Assembly: GCA_015487825.1 (NCBI GenBank)
Contig: WFOZ01000007.1
Location: forward strand, 1 to 8,083
Direction of reading: 5' to 3'
DNA: 8,083 nucleotides
DNA from: Planctomycetaceae bacterium
Lineage (GTDB): Bacteria; Planctomycetota; Planctomycetia; Planctomycetales; Planctomycetaceae
Under the pieces are notes generated by a model. That model was not told the DNA's origin, did not search any database, and saw only the letters and a list, made by a program, of their open reading frames with translations. This document shows, piece after piece, positions 1 through 7,157 of this stretch. The stretch's first letter is position 1. Each line of letters begins with the position of its first letter. The position numbers and the translations under genes were made by a program.

Positions 1-290
1 CGATGATTCTCTCTGTTTCGAGAGATAAAGACTATCAGGCGATTTGCGGAAAATTACGAGGAGTCGATTCGATCATCGTCACCAGATATCTGGGGAATCA
101 ACGAGCCTTGCCGGTTAGTGAACTGGAGCGAGCTGTAGTTTCTTCTTGTGATGCAAAAGTAATGACGGCGGTTTCGCCAGCCGAGGCGTTCAATTTGGCT
201 TGTAGAAAAACCGACCCCGACGGCGTTATTCTTGCAACAGGCTCGTTGTTTCTGGCTGCTGAGGTCAGAGAAATCGTACTGGGCATTTAG
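1..290 (+). CDS. folC: Folylpolyglutamate synthase / dihydrofolate synthase, C-terminal fragment
   Basis: This is the last ~95 codons of a gene that begins before the window, so the ATG at base 3 is probably an internal methionine. FolC is a cytosolic ATP-dependent ligase that adds glutamate to folates and, in many bacteria, also makes dihydrofolate from dihydropteroate. The visible part resembles the family's C-terminal alpha/beta domain. It has a strand followed by a Ser-Arg-Asp-Lys-Asp turn (residues 4-10 of the visible frame), then a Thr-Arg-Tyr segment before 'NQRALPVSEL', where the family typically has a TRxxxPRALP-like stretch. It ends with 'ILATGSLFLAAEVRE', the usual terminal Gly-Ser-Leu-aliphatic signature. 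The ATP-binding P-loop and Mur-ligase-like domain lie upstream and cannot be checked. The TAG stop is 64 bp before truB on the same strand, so the two may share a transcript. Family assignment is fairly secure; whether the enzyme is bifunctional cannot be told from this end. Confidence 0.85.
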   Translation, partial: MILSVSRDKDYQAICGKLRGVDSIIVTRYLGNQRALPVSELERAVVSSCDAKVMTAVSPAEAFNLACRKTDPDGVILATGSLFLAAEVREIVLGI

Positions 291-354
291 ACCCCCTTTT
301 TAAGTAGCATAAACTATTTTTACCACTCAGATAGAACAGACTGAAACTAAACCG

Positions 355-1245
355 ATGGACGGGATTCTTGTCGTTAACAAGTCGCAGGGAATGACATCGC
401 GAGATGTTGTTAATCGAGTGCAGCGACTTACCGGGATTCGCAAATGTGGTCATGCGGGAACGCTTGATCCGATGGCCACAGGCGTGCTTGTTATTTGTCT
501 TGGTCGCACCACGCGACTGGTCCGTTATGTGCAGAAAATGCGAAAGAGATATCGGGCCAGGTTTCGATTCGGTTTCACCAGCGATACTGACGACATCGAA
601 GGAATTGTTACTCCCGTTGATGCTGGAACCCTTCCTGATGAAAAAGAATTGCAACAGGCATTGCAGGAAAACCTTGGTGACATTGAGCAGGTTCCTCCTC
701 GGTATTCTGCGGTGAAGATCAAGGGAAAACAGGCCTACAAACTGGCTCGTGAAGGGAAAAGTATCGATCTGAAGTCTCGGATTGTTTCGATTTATCAGTT
801 TCAACTACTTGGTTACGAGCCTCCCGATTGGGAATCGATTATTGAATGTGGCTCGGGGACATATGTCCGATCGTTAGGGAGAGATCTGGGCCAGCGATTT
901 GGGTGTGGGGCAGTGATGACTTTTTTATGTAGAGAAGTTATCGGTAACTTCACTCTCGAACAGGCAGCCACTCTTGAAGAAATAGAAGACAAGGGCTGGC
1001 AGGAACAGCTTCTCCCTGCTCGAAACGCAACTGCAGAGCTAGCTCAATTTCAATGCAATTCCAAACAGGCAGAAGATATTTGGCACGGTAAACCGATGGC
1101 GTTGTTGGAAGCAGCTAACACATCAGCTTTAGAAATCACTGAAGAAGAACTAGCAATTTTAGATCCGCAGGGAGAATTGCTCGCTGTTGCAGAAATCAAT
1201 CATCAGCTGCAATTGATCAAACCCCGCATCGTTCTGAGAGGCTGA
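355..1245 (+). CDS. truB: tRNA pseudouridine(55) synthase TruB
   Basis: TruB isomerises uridine 55 in the T-loop of most elongator tRNAs to pseudouridine in the cytosol. All family signatures are present in the 296-residue product. The N-terminus 'MDGILVVNKSQGMTSRDVV' is typical. 'GHAGTLDPMATGVL' (residues 32-45) carries the catalytic aspartate at D38. Tyr66 lies in the 'KRYRARF' motif, followed by 'GFTSDTDD' (73-80). 'PPRYSAVKIKG' (114-124) and 'SGTYVRSLGRDLG' (167-179) complete the active site; Arg172 is the conserved arginine. Residues after ~215 form the shorter, variable C-terminal domain. Length is normal for the family (about 290-310). The ATG at 355 is the start because the first residues match the family N-terminus directly; there is no convincing Shine-Dalgarno upstream. 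It lies 64 bp after folC and ends 30 bp before the convergent permease gene. I see no terminator hairpin in that short gap. Confidence 0.97.
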   Translation: MDGILVVNKSQGMTSRDVVNRVQRLTGIRKCGHAGTLDPMATGVLVICLGRTTRLVRYVQKMRKRYRARFRFGFTSDTDDIEGIVTPVDAGTLPDEKELQQALQENLGDIEQVPPRYSAVKIKGKQAYKLAREGKSIDLKSRIVSIYQFQLLGYEPPDWESIIECGSGTYVRSLGRDLGQRFGCGAVMTFLCREVIGNFTLEQAATLEEIEDKGWQEQLLPARNATAELAQFQCNSKQAEDIWHGKPMALLEAANTSALEITEEELAILDPQGELLAVAEINHQLQLIKPRIVLRG

Positions 1246-1275
1246 TTTACACTCATCACTCGCTGCTGAAATGCA

Positions 1276-2028
1276 TTAGTTTCCTGGACTGCCTCGTAGA
1301 ATCATTATCACAGACATACCGACTAATAAAATCAAAGCAATTTTGCGAAACCGATCCGGATCGATATGTCTGGTCACCCGGTCTCCCAGCCAGCCCCCTG
1401 CCAGGCCGAATGGAATAGAGACAATTGCCAGCACGATTATTTTTGTTGTCAGTAAGCTGGCGATTACTATGCCAGCTCCCTTTAATAGAGTCAGCATCAA
1501 CAGAAACAGTGTCACGAAAGCTTTGAACTGCTTGGCCGACCAGTCCTGTTTGGCGGCGAAGAGAATAACCGGCGGGCCACCAATGGTCACAGCACCGGTC
1601 ATAAACCCACTTGCTCCTCCCGCAACAGCTGCCCAAATACGTTTCCAGGTGATGCTGCCTGCCTGATCCGCTTGTTCCCGCAATCCATCCAGTGACAGAA
1701 TGAGGATAATCAAACCGGTGCTTCTTGTGAGCCAGTCAGCGGAAATGGCGTTGAAGACATACAAACCGACCGGCAACAACAGCGCAGAACAGAAAACGCA
1801 TATCACAAACAATGTACGATCCAGTTCCTGGCGATTCATCCATGCTGCAAAAGCGATTGGGACAAATGCACTGAAAGAAACAATCAGATTCGCTTCTTTG
1901 ACACCAAAAAAGAGGGAGAGAGCAGATAGGGCTACCAGCGCATATCCAAATCCCATCGCATTTTGCACAAACGATGAAAGCAGGATTGAAAAGGCAAACG
2001 CCACCCAAAGCAAAGCAGTCATTTCCAT
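1276..2028 (-). CDS. TSUP (TauE/SafE) family membrane permease
   Basis: This is an inner-membrane protein of 250 residues with roughly eight hydrophobic segments (about 5-25, 27-42, 47-63, 72-92, 102-116, 132-157, 168-192, 195-214 and 227-245; some of these may merge). The two-fold repeat typical of TauE/SafE proteins is visible. The first half carries 'QNAMGFGYALV' (22-32) after helix 1. The second half carries 'GGASGFMTGAVTIGGPPVI' (137-155), the glycine-rich signature of the family, then 'GGWLGDRVTRHIDPDRFRKI' (211-230) before the last helix. Known members move sulfite, sulfoacetate, taurine-derived or other small organic anions; the substrate cannot be read from this sequence. The start is Met1 at 2028; Met3 is an equally possible start, and no strong ribosome-binding site decides it. 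The gene lies 122 bp downstream of the PaaK-like gene on the same strand and converges with truB. Family call is strong, substrate unknown. Confidence 0.9.
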   Translation of the reverse strand: MEMTALLWVAFAFSILLSSFVQNAMGFGYALVALSALSLFFGVKEANLIVSFSAFVPIAFAAWMNRQELDRTLFVICVFCSALLLPVGLYVFNAISADWLTRSTGLIILILSLDGLREQADQAGSITWKRIWAAVAGGASGFMTGAVTIGGPPVILFAAKQDWSAKQFKAFVTLFLLMLTLLKGAGIVIASLLTTKIIVLAIVSIPFGLAGGWLGDRVTRHIDPDRFRKIALILLVGMSVIMILRGSPGN

Positions 2029-2150
2029 GTGATAACAACTCGAATCTATCTACCGTTTTGTAGTTTCGTTAGATGCGTCGTAACACACCGTTTAGTTATA
2101 CATGGCATATTTGAAAGTGTTTTATTTACAACAGAGCCTGCATTGCTGAA

Positions 2151-3356
2151 TCAGTAAACGCCCACGGTCGTTGTTTTTGCGTAGACGTGATACGGGCGTA
2201 CGTTGGAAACACCATCCCAGGGATATTTTTCGTGAGGAAGTTCGCGTTCGCCTTCATCTCGTTCCAGAAAACCGGGGATAAAAAGTTCGTTGGTTAATGT
2301 GTACAACTTAACGCGACCGGTGGCATCGTATTCAACGACTTTATTGTGATCCTCGAAATCAACAACTTCGACAATTGCCCGTGGCTGCGGAGCGTAATAG
2401 GTAATCTTGAAATTGTCTTCCGGAACAAACGGCTTGCCACATGCCAGGCCCATAAGTGTGTTGCCATACGTGGGAGTGATGTAGACGTCCGGTCCGAGCA
2501 ACTCTTCACGTGCGAAGCGATACCACTGTTGTGTGAACTCGGTCCCGCCACAGAAAATTCCTTTGATACCCGCCTCTGCAATACTGCTTTCTTCATCCAT
2601 CAGGCGTAGAGCCAATGCCTCAAGCAGTTTGGGTGTTGTGAACATGCACTGGATATCGTGACCGGCAGAAAGAACTGTCATCGCCTGATCGATTACATGA
2701 GCACTGTAGGCTTTCGCTCCTTCGATATCTCCTTTTTTAATTAACTTGACAACCCAGCGGGGATCGAGATCTACACAAAAGCAAATCCCTCCACGTGTCT
2801 GACAAAGATGTTCGACCGCTAACCGCAATCGTCGTGGGCCCGAAGGCCCAAGCATCAACCAGTTCGCCCCTTTGGGAAACGATTCGTCGGGCAGGGTCTC
2901 GCTGAACATTTCATAGTCGATACGAAAATCATCAACCACACATCGGCTTTTGGGCGTGCCGGTCGTCCCACCGGTTTCAAACACGTAGGTCGGTTTATCC
3001 CACCATTTTTGAGGTAGAAAACGCCTGACCGGTCCACCTCGCAGCCAATCATCTTCAAAAAGCGGGAATTTCTTGAGGTCTTCGAAACAATTAACATCTT
3101 TCAGCGGGTCAAAGTCGTATCCTTTCGCCTTTTCAAGCCAGAACGGTGCCCCGTGTTCGGGATGAAAATGGAGCTGCACAACTTCGACTGCCTGACGATC
3201 GAGGTCTGCTTTAGCTGTTGCACAAAGGGATTGTAGCTCGGGAGAGAGAGAACTGGTGGTCACGGAGGTTTCCTGTCTGATATCCGAAAAAGAGGATTGT
3301 TTTGGCTCGATTCTACGGTGAGAACCCGAGTTTTCAAATGAACACGCATCGATCAT
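2151..3356 (-). CDS. PaaK/LuxE-like adenylate-forming enzyme lacking the C-terminal subdomain
   Basis: The product is 401 residues, cytosolic, and resembles the N-terminal adenylation domain of the ANL superfamily (phenylacetate-CoA ligase type). Such enzymes activate a carboxylic acid with ATP. The phosphate-binding loop is 'ETGGTTGTPKSR' (127-138). A mid-domain 'IFCGGTEF' (267-274) matches the strand-turn region before the adenine site. 'PTYGNTLMG' (295-303) occupies the YGxTE/YGLSE position but has Leu301 instead of the glutamate. 'GRVKLYTLTNELFIPGFLERD' (positions 347-367) gives the Arg366-Asp367 pair that matches the RD/GD hinge motif. Only ~34 residues follow, so the ~100-residue C-terminal lid with its catalytic lysine is absent; no stop-codon or frameshift scar is evident. 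LuxE-type acyl-protein synthetases have a similarly short build and are an alternative. The first ~35 residues are low-complexity and may be upstream of the true start; an AAGAGG lies about 11 bases before Met1. Substrate unknown. Confidence 0.8.
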   Translation of the reverse strand: MIDACSFENSGSHRRIEPKQSSFSDIRQETSVTTSSLSPELQSLCATAKADLDRQAVEVVQLHFHPEHGAPFWLEKAKGYDFDPLKDVNCFEDLKKFPLFEDDWLRGGPVRRFLPQKWWDKPTYVFETGGTTGTPKSRCVVDDFRIDYEMFSETLPDESFPKGANWLMLGPSGPRRLRLAVEHLCQTRGGICFCVDLDPRWVVKLIKKGDIEGAKAYSAHVIDQAMTVLSAGHDIQCMFTTPKLLEALALRLMDEESSIAEAGIKGIFCGGTEFTQQWYRFAREELLGPDVYITPTYGNTLMGLACGKPFVPEDNFKITYYAPQPRAIVEVVDFEDHNKVVEYDATGRVKLYTLTNELFIPGFLERDEGERELPHEKYPWDGVSNVRPYHVYAKTTTVGVY

Positions 3357-3484
3357 CCTGTAATACGCCTCTTTTTTTCCTTAATCGCCTCATTGCCCTG
3401 CTGAACAGATGATGTAGTATTGCCTTGTTTTCAAATAATTGACTACAACTCCACGATCTGTCCTGAGGGATATTCTCCGGGCAG

Positions 3485-3502
3485 GCTCCGCAATTGCAGA
3501 GC
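3485..3502. promoter_or_regulatory. 18-bp near-palindrome, possible operator
   Basis: The plus strand reads GCTCCGCAATTGCAGAGC. The two 9-bp halves are reverse complements except at one position pair (C5 against A14). It sits about 130 bp upstream of the ligase start and about 175 bp upstream of the membrane-protein start. A symmetric site of this size in a divergent spacer could bind a dimeric regulator. This is inference; no regulator gene is nearby and a chance palindrome is possible. Confidence 0.3.
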
Positions 3503-3521
3503 TGTATTTCCCCCGTACTAC

Positions 3522-3583
3522 TAACCCGGATTATGCATGAGCAAATCAGTGTTCGTCGAAACACGTATGAATAATCCGGGTTA
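3522..3583. repeat. Inverted repeat, 13-bp perfect arms; MITE/REP-like element
   Basis: The left arm TAACCCGGATTAT (3522-3534) is the exact reverse complement of the right arm ATAATCCGGGTTA (3571-3583). After one mismatched pair, the next three bases (CAT / ATG) pair again. Inside the 36-bp centre there is a second dyad, GTGTT (3550-3554) with AACAC (3560-3564), so the whole 62 bp could fold as a hairpin with an inner stem. There is no T-run beside it, so it is not a standard terminator. If the element is taken as CCCGG...CCGGG (3525-3580), the flanks are CTAA and TTAA, close to a 4-bp target duplication but not exact. Best reading: a small non-coding mobile or REP-type element, or the joined ends of a deleted insertion sequence. 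Confidence 0.6.
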
Positions 3584-3677
3584 ACGGTTAATTTCTTTGT
3601 GTGATGCGCTCCGTAGAAAACGGACCTTGCAATTCCGATAATATACAGAACTGATAATAAGCAGGATTGAGACAGGC

Positions 3678-6600
3678 ATGGAAGCCAGGAAACAATCGTT
3701 GAAGAAGAATCAGCAACCTCTCCTTGTAGAGGCTCAACAGTTATGTAAAACGGGACTCAGGCGATGTGTACCCGGTTGGCAGCAACTGGTCGGGTTGATT
3801 CCTGTTTTTCAGGGAGGACTGATTGCAGCTGTCGCTCTGTTCTGGACGCATCTGTTCATTGTCACCTGGGGCATCTCGCTGTTGAGCCTCTCTGCACTAT
3901 GCTGCGGTCTGGTATTGGCTCTGTTTTTCAAACATCCCCTGCTGCAGAGAATCGCACCGGAATTCTGTTCGCTTTTTCTGTTTGCAATTACATCGACTTC
4001 TCCCTTTTGGTGGGAGAAGTGGGACCTGTTCGTTTCCCGACTGCTTTTGGGAAATGGTCACTGGGGATTGATCGCGGCTCTGTTTTTCAATGGGCTGCTA
4101 CTCAGCCTGATCATCGTATCAATACGTATCTGCTCGCAATCTGCTGTTTTGTTTGTCGGAGAAGAAAAACTTTGCAGAACAGAGAAGTGTGTAGATACCA
4201 GCGAACAGATTCCTTCAGCCGTTTTTCTTGGCTGTGCACTTGGCTTATGGATCCTGACATGGAGCCTCAATGCCATCTTCCCTGTTTATTTCACAGCTGC
4301 AATTTGCAGTGGGTTACTGTTGCTCCTGTTTCTTGCCCATCTAACTCCGATACGCCTGCTGTTTAGCCGGTATTTTCCATCGATGGCTGCTGGACTACAG
4401 GCTGAGACTCCCTGTAAATCGGATACAGTCGAGGTCTCAATGACGTCACCAATTTTTTTGGGGCTACTTGCATTTTGTACCGGCTGGTTATTGCCGGCAA
4501 TGTACCGGCTCACTTGTCAGTTACAGCCGGAAACGACCCTTCTGTTTTATGGGACTGCAGCTGCGGTGTTATTCGGATTGGCATATTCTCGTCGAGTCAA
4601 TCAAAAACTGAATACTTTGCATCTGGCTGCCTGGCTTAGTTTGGCATTACTCGCATTCCCTCTCTGGATGCGAATTTATCTGGCTATTTCTGCAACAATA
4701 TCTTCAACGTTGCTGGCGATATCGCTTCGCCAGATTGGCATGATTGCCCTGTTTTTGCCAATCGGTATTATCTTTGGGCGTATTTTCAGTACATTGGATC
4801 AAAAAAATGCTCGACAGACAGGCGAGCTACAAACGCAAACTGTTGCCGTGCGACTTGGCATGCTCTGCAGCTTTTTTATCGGAAACTTGCTGGCCGGGAT
4901 AAGCATCTTAAAAACTGGCCTGCCTTTTGTTCTGGTTTGGGGCCTGCTAATGCTTGCTGCAGGTTCCATCTGCTTTGAGTATTTTTCAGCATCAGCATCC
5001 CGCTGCGGCGAAACTCTCAATAAATCACGCCTTAAGCTGGCGGGGTTATCACTGATTTGTCTGATGAGTATAGGCCTTTTTTCTGTTTATCAGCCTGAGG
5101 CAGCTACGCGAGCCTTGTTTTCATCGCACGCATTCAACGCCTGGAGAAATGGTACGAGTTTCGCAAAGTTATCCAGTATCGATGACGGCCGGCTGCTTTC
5201 TGTTGAGGAGACGCCACGTGGCACCCTCACTTTATGGAAGCATCAGGGAGAACATATTCAACTACGGAGGAATGGAATTCCAGCCGGGCGAATCAGTAAA
5301 AATGATGAACTGGTGCCTCAGCCGACTGGTGAACTACTCAGTTCTGCACTTCCCCTGTCGATTCATCCGACACCACGGAAGATTTTGCATCTGGGAATGG
5401 AAAGCGGTCTGGCTCTTCAGACAACGCTCGAATTTCCCGTGATGAATGTGACCTGCGTTGAATCGGATTCAGGATTATTGGAACAGGCAAAAACTGGCGA
5501 ACTGGCATCTGTACTCGAAAAAGTTCTTGATGATGACCGACTCCATTTCAACACAAACTCACCTGCGTACGCGATACGTACAATGACCGGTAAGTTCGAT
5601 GTGATTATCGATTCGCCCGGCCACTCTGCTGTTTATCCGAATGCTTCGGGATACGATCTTTTACACTACCGCCATCTTTCCAACCTGCTGAGTGAACATG
5701 GTTTGTACTGCCAGCGATTTACCTACACCGATTATGGTCCGCAGGTACTTGCCAATCTGGCAAAAACAATGCGGGAAGCGTTTGGGTATGTAACCGCTTT
5801 TGATACCGCACCAGGCGAAATGCTGTTCATCGCGGCTCGATCACAGGATGATGTTCTTTCGCAGGGATTGATTACAAGAATATCGTCGCCTCAAACTCGC
5901 CGGATTCTGGCAAAAATTGGTTGGGACTGGTCTGTTGCGATGAATTTGGGACGTTTTGATATCGATCGGATCGAAGTGTTGAAAAATTCCGGCATCAGTT
6001 CGATCTGGCAGGGAACCGGAGCGTTTGGGCTCTCTGTCGAAATGATACGGTGGGGGACAAAATGGAATGATGTTCGGCGGGCATTGGCCAGTCATTCCGA
6101 ACGTTTGCTCAATCATTATGAAGAAGAAAAAGAGATCGATGATATCCTGCGACGTCTATCCGATGTCACGGCCTGTCGTCAAATAATCCGAGAGCATCCC
6201 GATCAGTTCTGGGCATATCGGAAAACGGTTAAAAAACGTCTTATCGATAAACCGCGTTCAGTCATTCTGCCTGTTAAGGGGGAAGGCCTGCAACGAAAAA
6301 TGCACCCGGAAGATAAACGACGGATCAAATATTTTGAGGCTTTGGGAGCGGTTAACAAAATAGAAAAATTTGCCTCTGCCGATCTGGAAAAAATCACTTC
6401 TTTTGCTTACCCGTACGATCCCTTGATCAGCTACTACATTCACCCGGAACTAGCCAGACTGTATCAGCGATGCGAACCGCCGGAACCGGAATCGGAATTA
6501 AAGGAACTGCTGCATACGATCTATTTCAGTAATACTCAGCAACGATCTGTTCGCAGCATCCATCGTTCACTGGAGCTGCTTGGTGAAGCTGAACTTTCGA

Positions 6601-6929
6601 TGAGCGAATCTGATCGTTACGATCATCTCAACACGCTTCTGGAAATTCTCAAACAACGCTGGCATACCAGAAGAACAGAACAAGGCATCTCTCAGGCGAT
6701 TACACTGATCGATCTGAAAAATTCACTTGCCAATGTTGAGCAGTCCCTGAAGAATATGCACCGGTTTGCTACTGCGGCAAACATTAACGAAAAAACAGCT
6801 TCCCTGCGAGAACAGGAACTGGAACGCTCTCTACTCAGAATGCTTCGCAGTTACCGGGCGGAAACGATGGCCAGAAGCACCCGCGCCAAATATCCAACAC
6901 CTGATCAACAGGAATCAGCCACTCAGTAA
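3678..6929 (+). CDS. Polytopic membrane protein with spermidine-synthase-like domain and orphan C-terminal region
   Basis: The product is 1083 residues in three parts. (1) Residues ~44-470 contain about 14 hydrophobic helices (for example 44-62, 65-84, 128-150, 202-222, 257-277, 352-370, 391-413, 415-433, 452-470), resembling the MFS-like half of fused 'spermidine synthase' membrane proteins. (2) Residues ~500-722 form a Rossmann methyltransferase-like domain: 'ILHLGMESGLAL' (569-580) in the nucleotide loop, the acidic strand end 'CVESD' (593-597), 'KFDVIIDSPGH' (639-649), 'YDLLHYRHLSNLL' (659-671), and 'MLFIAARS' (715-722) as last strand. (3) Residues ~735-1083 are charged and helix-rich, with no domain I recognise. 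True spermidine synthases have GGGDGG, a GDG aspartate and a DSSDP-type loop; here the first is HLGMESG, the second reads NTN (625-627), and only Asp645 of the third remains. Aminopropyl transfer is therefore doubtful. The ATG at 3678 follows GAG at 6-9 bases. It is a single-gene unit. Confidence 0.85.
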   Translation: MEARKQSLKKNQQPLLVEAQQLCKTGLRRCVPGWQQLVGLIPVFQGGLIAAVALFWTHLFIVTWGISLLSLSALCCGLVLALFFKHPLLQRIAPEFCSLFLFAITSTSPFWWEKWDLFVSRLLLGNGHWGLIAALFFNGLLLSLIIVSIRICSQSAVLFVGEEKLCRTEKCVDTSEQIPSAVFLGCALGLWILTWSLNAIFPVYFTAAICSGLLLLLFLAHLTPIRLLFSRYFPSMAAGLQAETPCKSDTVEVSMTSPIFLGLLAFCTGWLLPAMYRLTCQLQPETTLLFYGTAAAVLFGLAYSRRVNQKLNTLHLAAWLSLALLAFPLWMRIYLAISATISSTLLAISLRQIGMIALFLPIGIIFGRIFSTLDQKNARQTGELQTQTVAVRLGMLCSFFIGNLLAGISILKTGLPFVLVWGLLMLAAGSICFEYFSASASRCGETLNKSRLKLAGLSLICLMSIGLFSVYQPEAATRALFSSHAFNAWRNGTSFAKLSSIDDGRLLSVEETPRGTLTLWKHQGEHIQLRRNGIPAGRISKNDELVPQPTGELLSSALPLSIHPTPRKILHLGMESGLALQTTLEFPVMNVTCVESDSGLLEQAKTGELASVLEKVLDDDRLHFNTNSPAYAIRTMTGKFDVIIDSPGHSAVYPNASGYDLLHYRHLSNLLSEHGLYCQRFTYTDYGPQVLANLAKTMREAFGYVTAFDTAPGEMLFIAARSQDDVLSQGLITRISSPQTRRILAKIGWDWSVAMNLGRFDIDRIEVLKNSGISSIWQGTGAFGLSVEMIRWGTKWNDVRRALASHSERLLNHYEEEKEIDDILRRLSDVTACRQIIREHPDQFWAYRKTVKKRLIDKPRSVILPVKGEGLQRKMHPEDKRRIKYFEALGAVNKIEKFASADLEKITSFAYPYDPLISYYIHPELARLYQRCEPPEPESELKELLHTIYFSNTQQRSVRSIHRSLELLGEAELSMSESDRYDHLNTLLEILKQRWHTRRTEQGISQAITLIDLKNSLANVEQSLKNMHRFATAANINEKTASLREQELERSLLRMLRSYRAETMARSTRAKYPTPDQQESATQ

Positions 6930-7157
6930 CAGGCACCAGGCAGTGACGAACTGAGAGGCCGGAAGTATGGTTGATTTAATTTGTGCAATAACCAAACACT
7001 GCTGAATAGTTACGCTATTTCTAAATAAAAAAGACTGCCACAAGAATTCACTTGTGACAGCCCTGATTATTTACATCATCAGTATTAAAATCCGATACAA
7101 TTTATGTCAGGATTTTTTTCAGGTTACTGTGGAAACAGTCTCCCGGATTTCCAACGA
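6930..7157. other. Convergent intergenic region (228 bp)
   Basis: This lies between the stops of the plus-strand membrane-protein gene and the minus-strand pilin-like gene. It contains the minus-strand terminator described separately. On the plus strand, a weak AT-rich dyad AATAG-ttacg-CTATT near 7003-7017 is followed by TTCTAAAT, which is too weak to call as a terminator for the large gene. No coding potential is seen. Confidence 0.55.
7024..7060 (-). terminator. Rho-independent terminator of the pilin-like gene
   Basis: Read on the minus strand, CTGTCACAAG and CTTGTGGCAG form a 10-bp stem (one T-G wobble pair, otherwise complete) around a 6-nt loop TGAATT, followed directly by a T-rich run TCTTTTTTATTT. 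The plus-strand arms are 7035-7044 and 7051-7060. On the plus strand the wobble pair becomes a C-A mismatch and there is no T-run after the stem, so the signal is directional. It lies about 100 bases after the stop codon at 7158. Confidence 0.88.

Larger units (their letters stand above)
3357..3677. other. Divergent intergenic region (321 bp)
   Basis: This spacer separates the ligase gene (minus strand) from the 1083-residue membrane protein gene (plus strand), so it should hold promoters for both. I see no gene in it. It contains an 18-bp near-palindrome (3485-3502), a long inverted repeat (3522-3583), a 7-bp tandem repeat on the right edge of that repeat (GGTTAAC/GGTTAAT, 3579-3592), and a short perfect dyad TCCGT-agaaa-ACGGA at 3610-3624. 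An AT-rich 'GATAATATA' around 3637-3645 could be a -10 element for the plus-strand gene, but I find no well-spaced -35 partner. I therefore do not call a promoter. Confidence 0.6.

Noticed and set aside
265..804. 179-codon open frame on the minus strand across the folC end and truB start
   Set aside because: It lies antisense to two well-identified genes; the product is compositionally random and has no recognisable motif.
3334..3564. 76-codon minus-strand frame overlapping the ligase start and running into the inverted repeat
   Set aside because: Its start falls inside the inverted-repeat loop, it overlaps the ligase N-terminus in another frame, and it has no recognisable protein features despite several cysteines.
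3522..3583. Inverted repeat as a transcription terminator
   Set aside because: It lies upstream of both divergent genes and has no adjacent T-run on either strand.
3678..6929. Plain annotation as spermidine synthase (speE)
   Set aside because: The key substrate-binding and catalytic motifs are altered and two thirds of the protein are other regions, so the symbol would overstate what the sequence supports.
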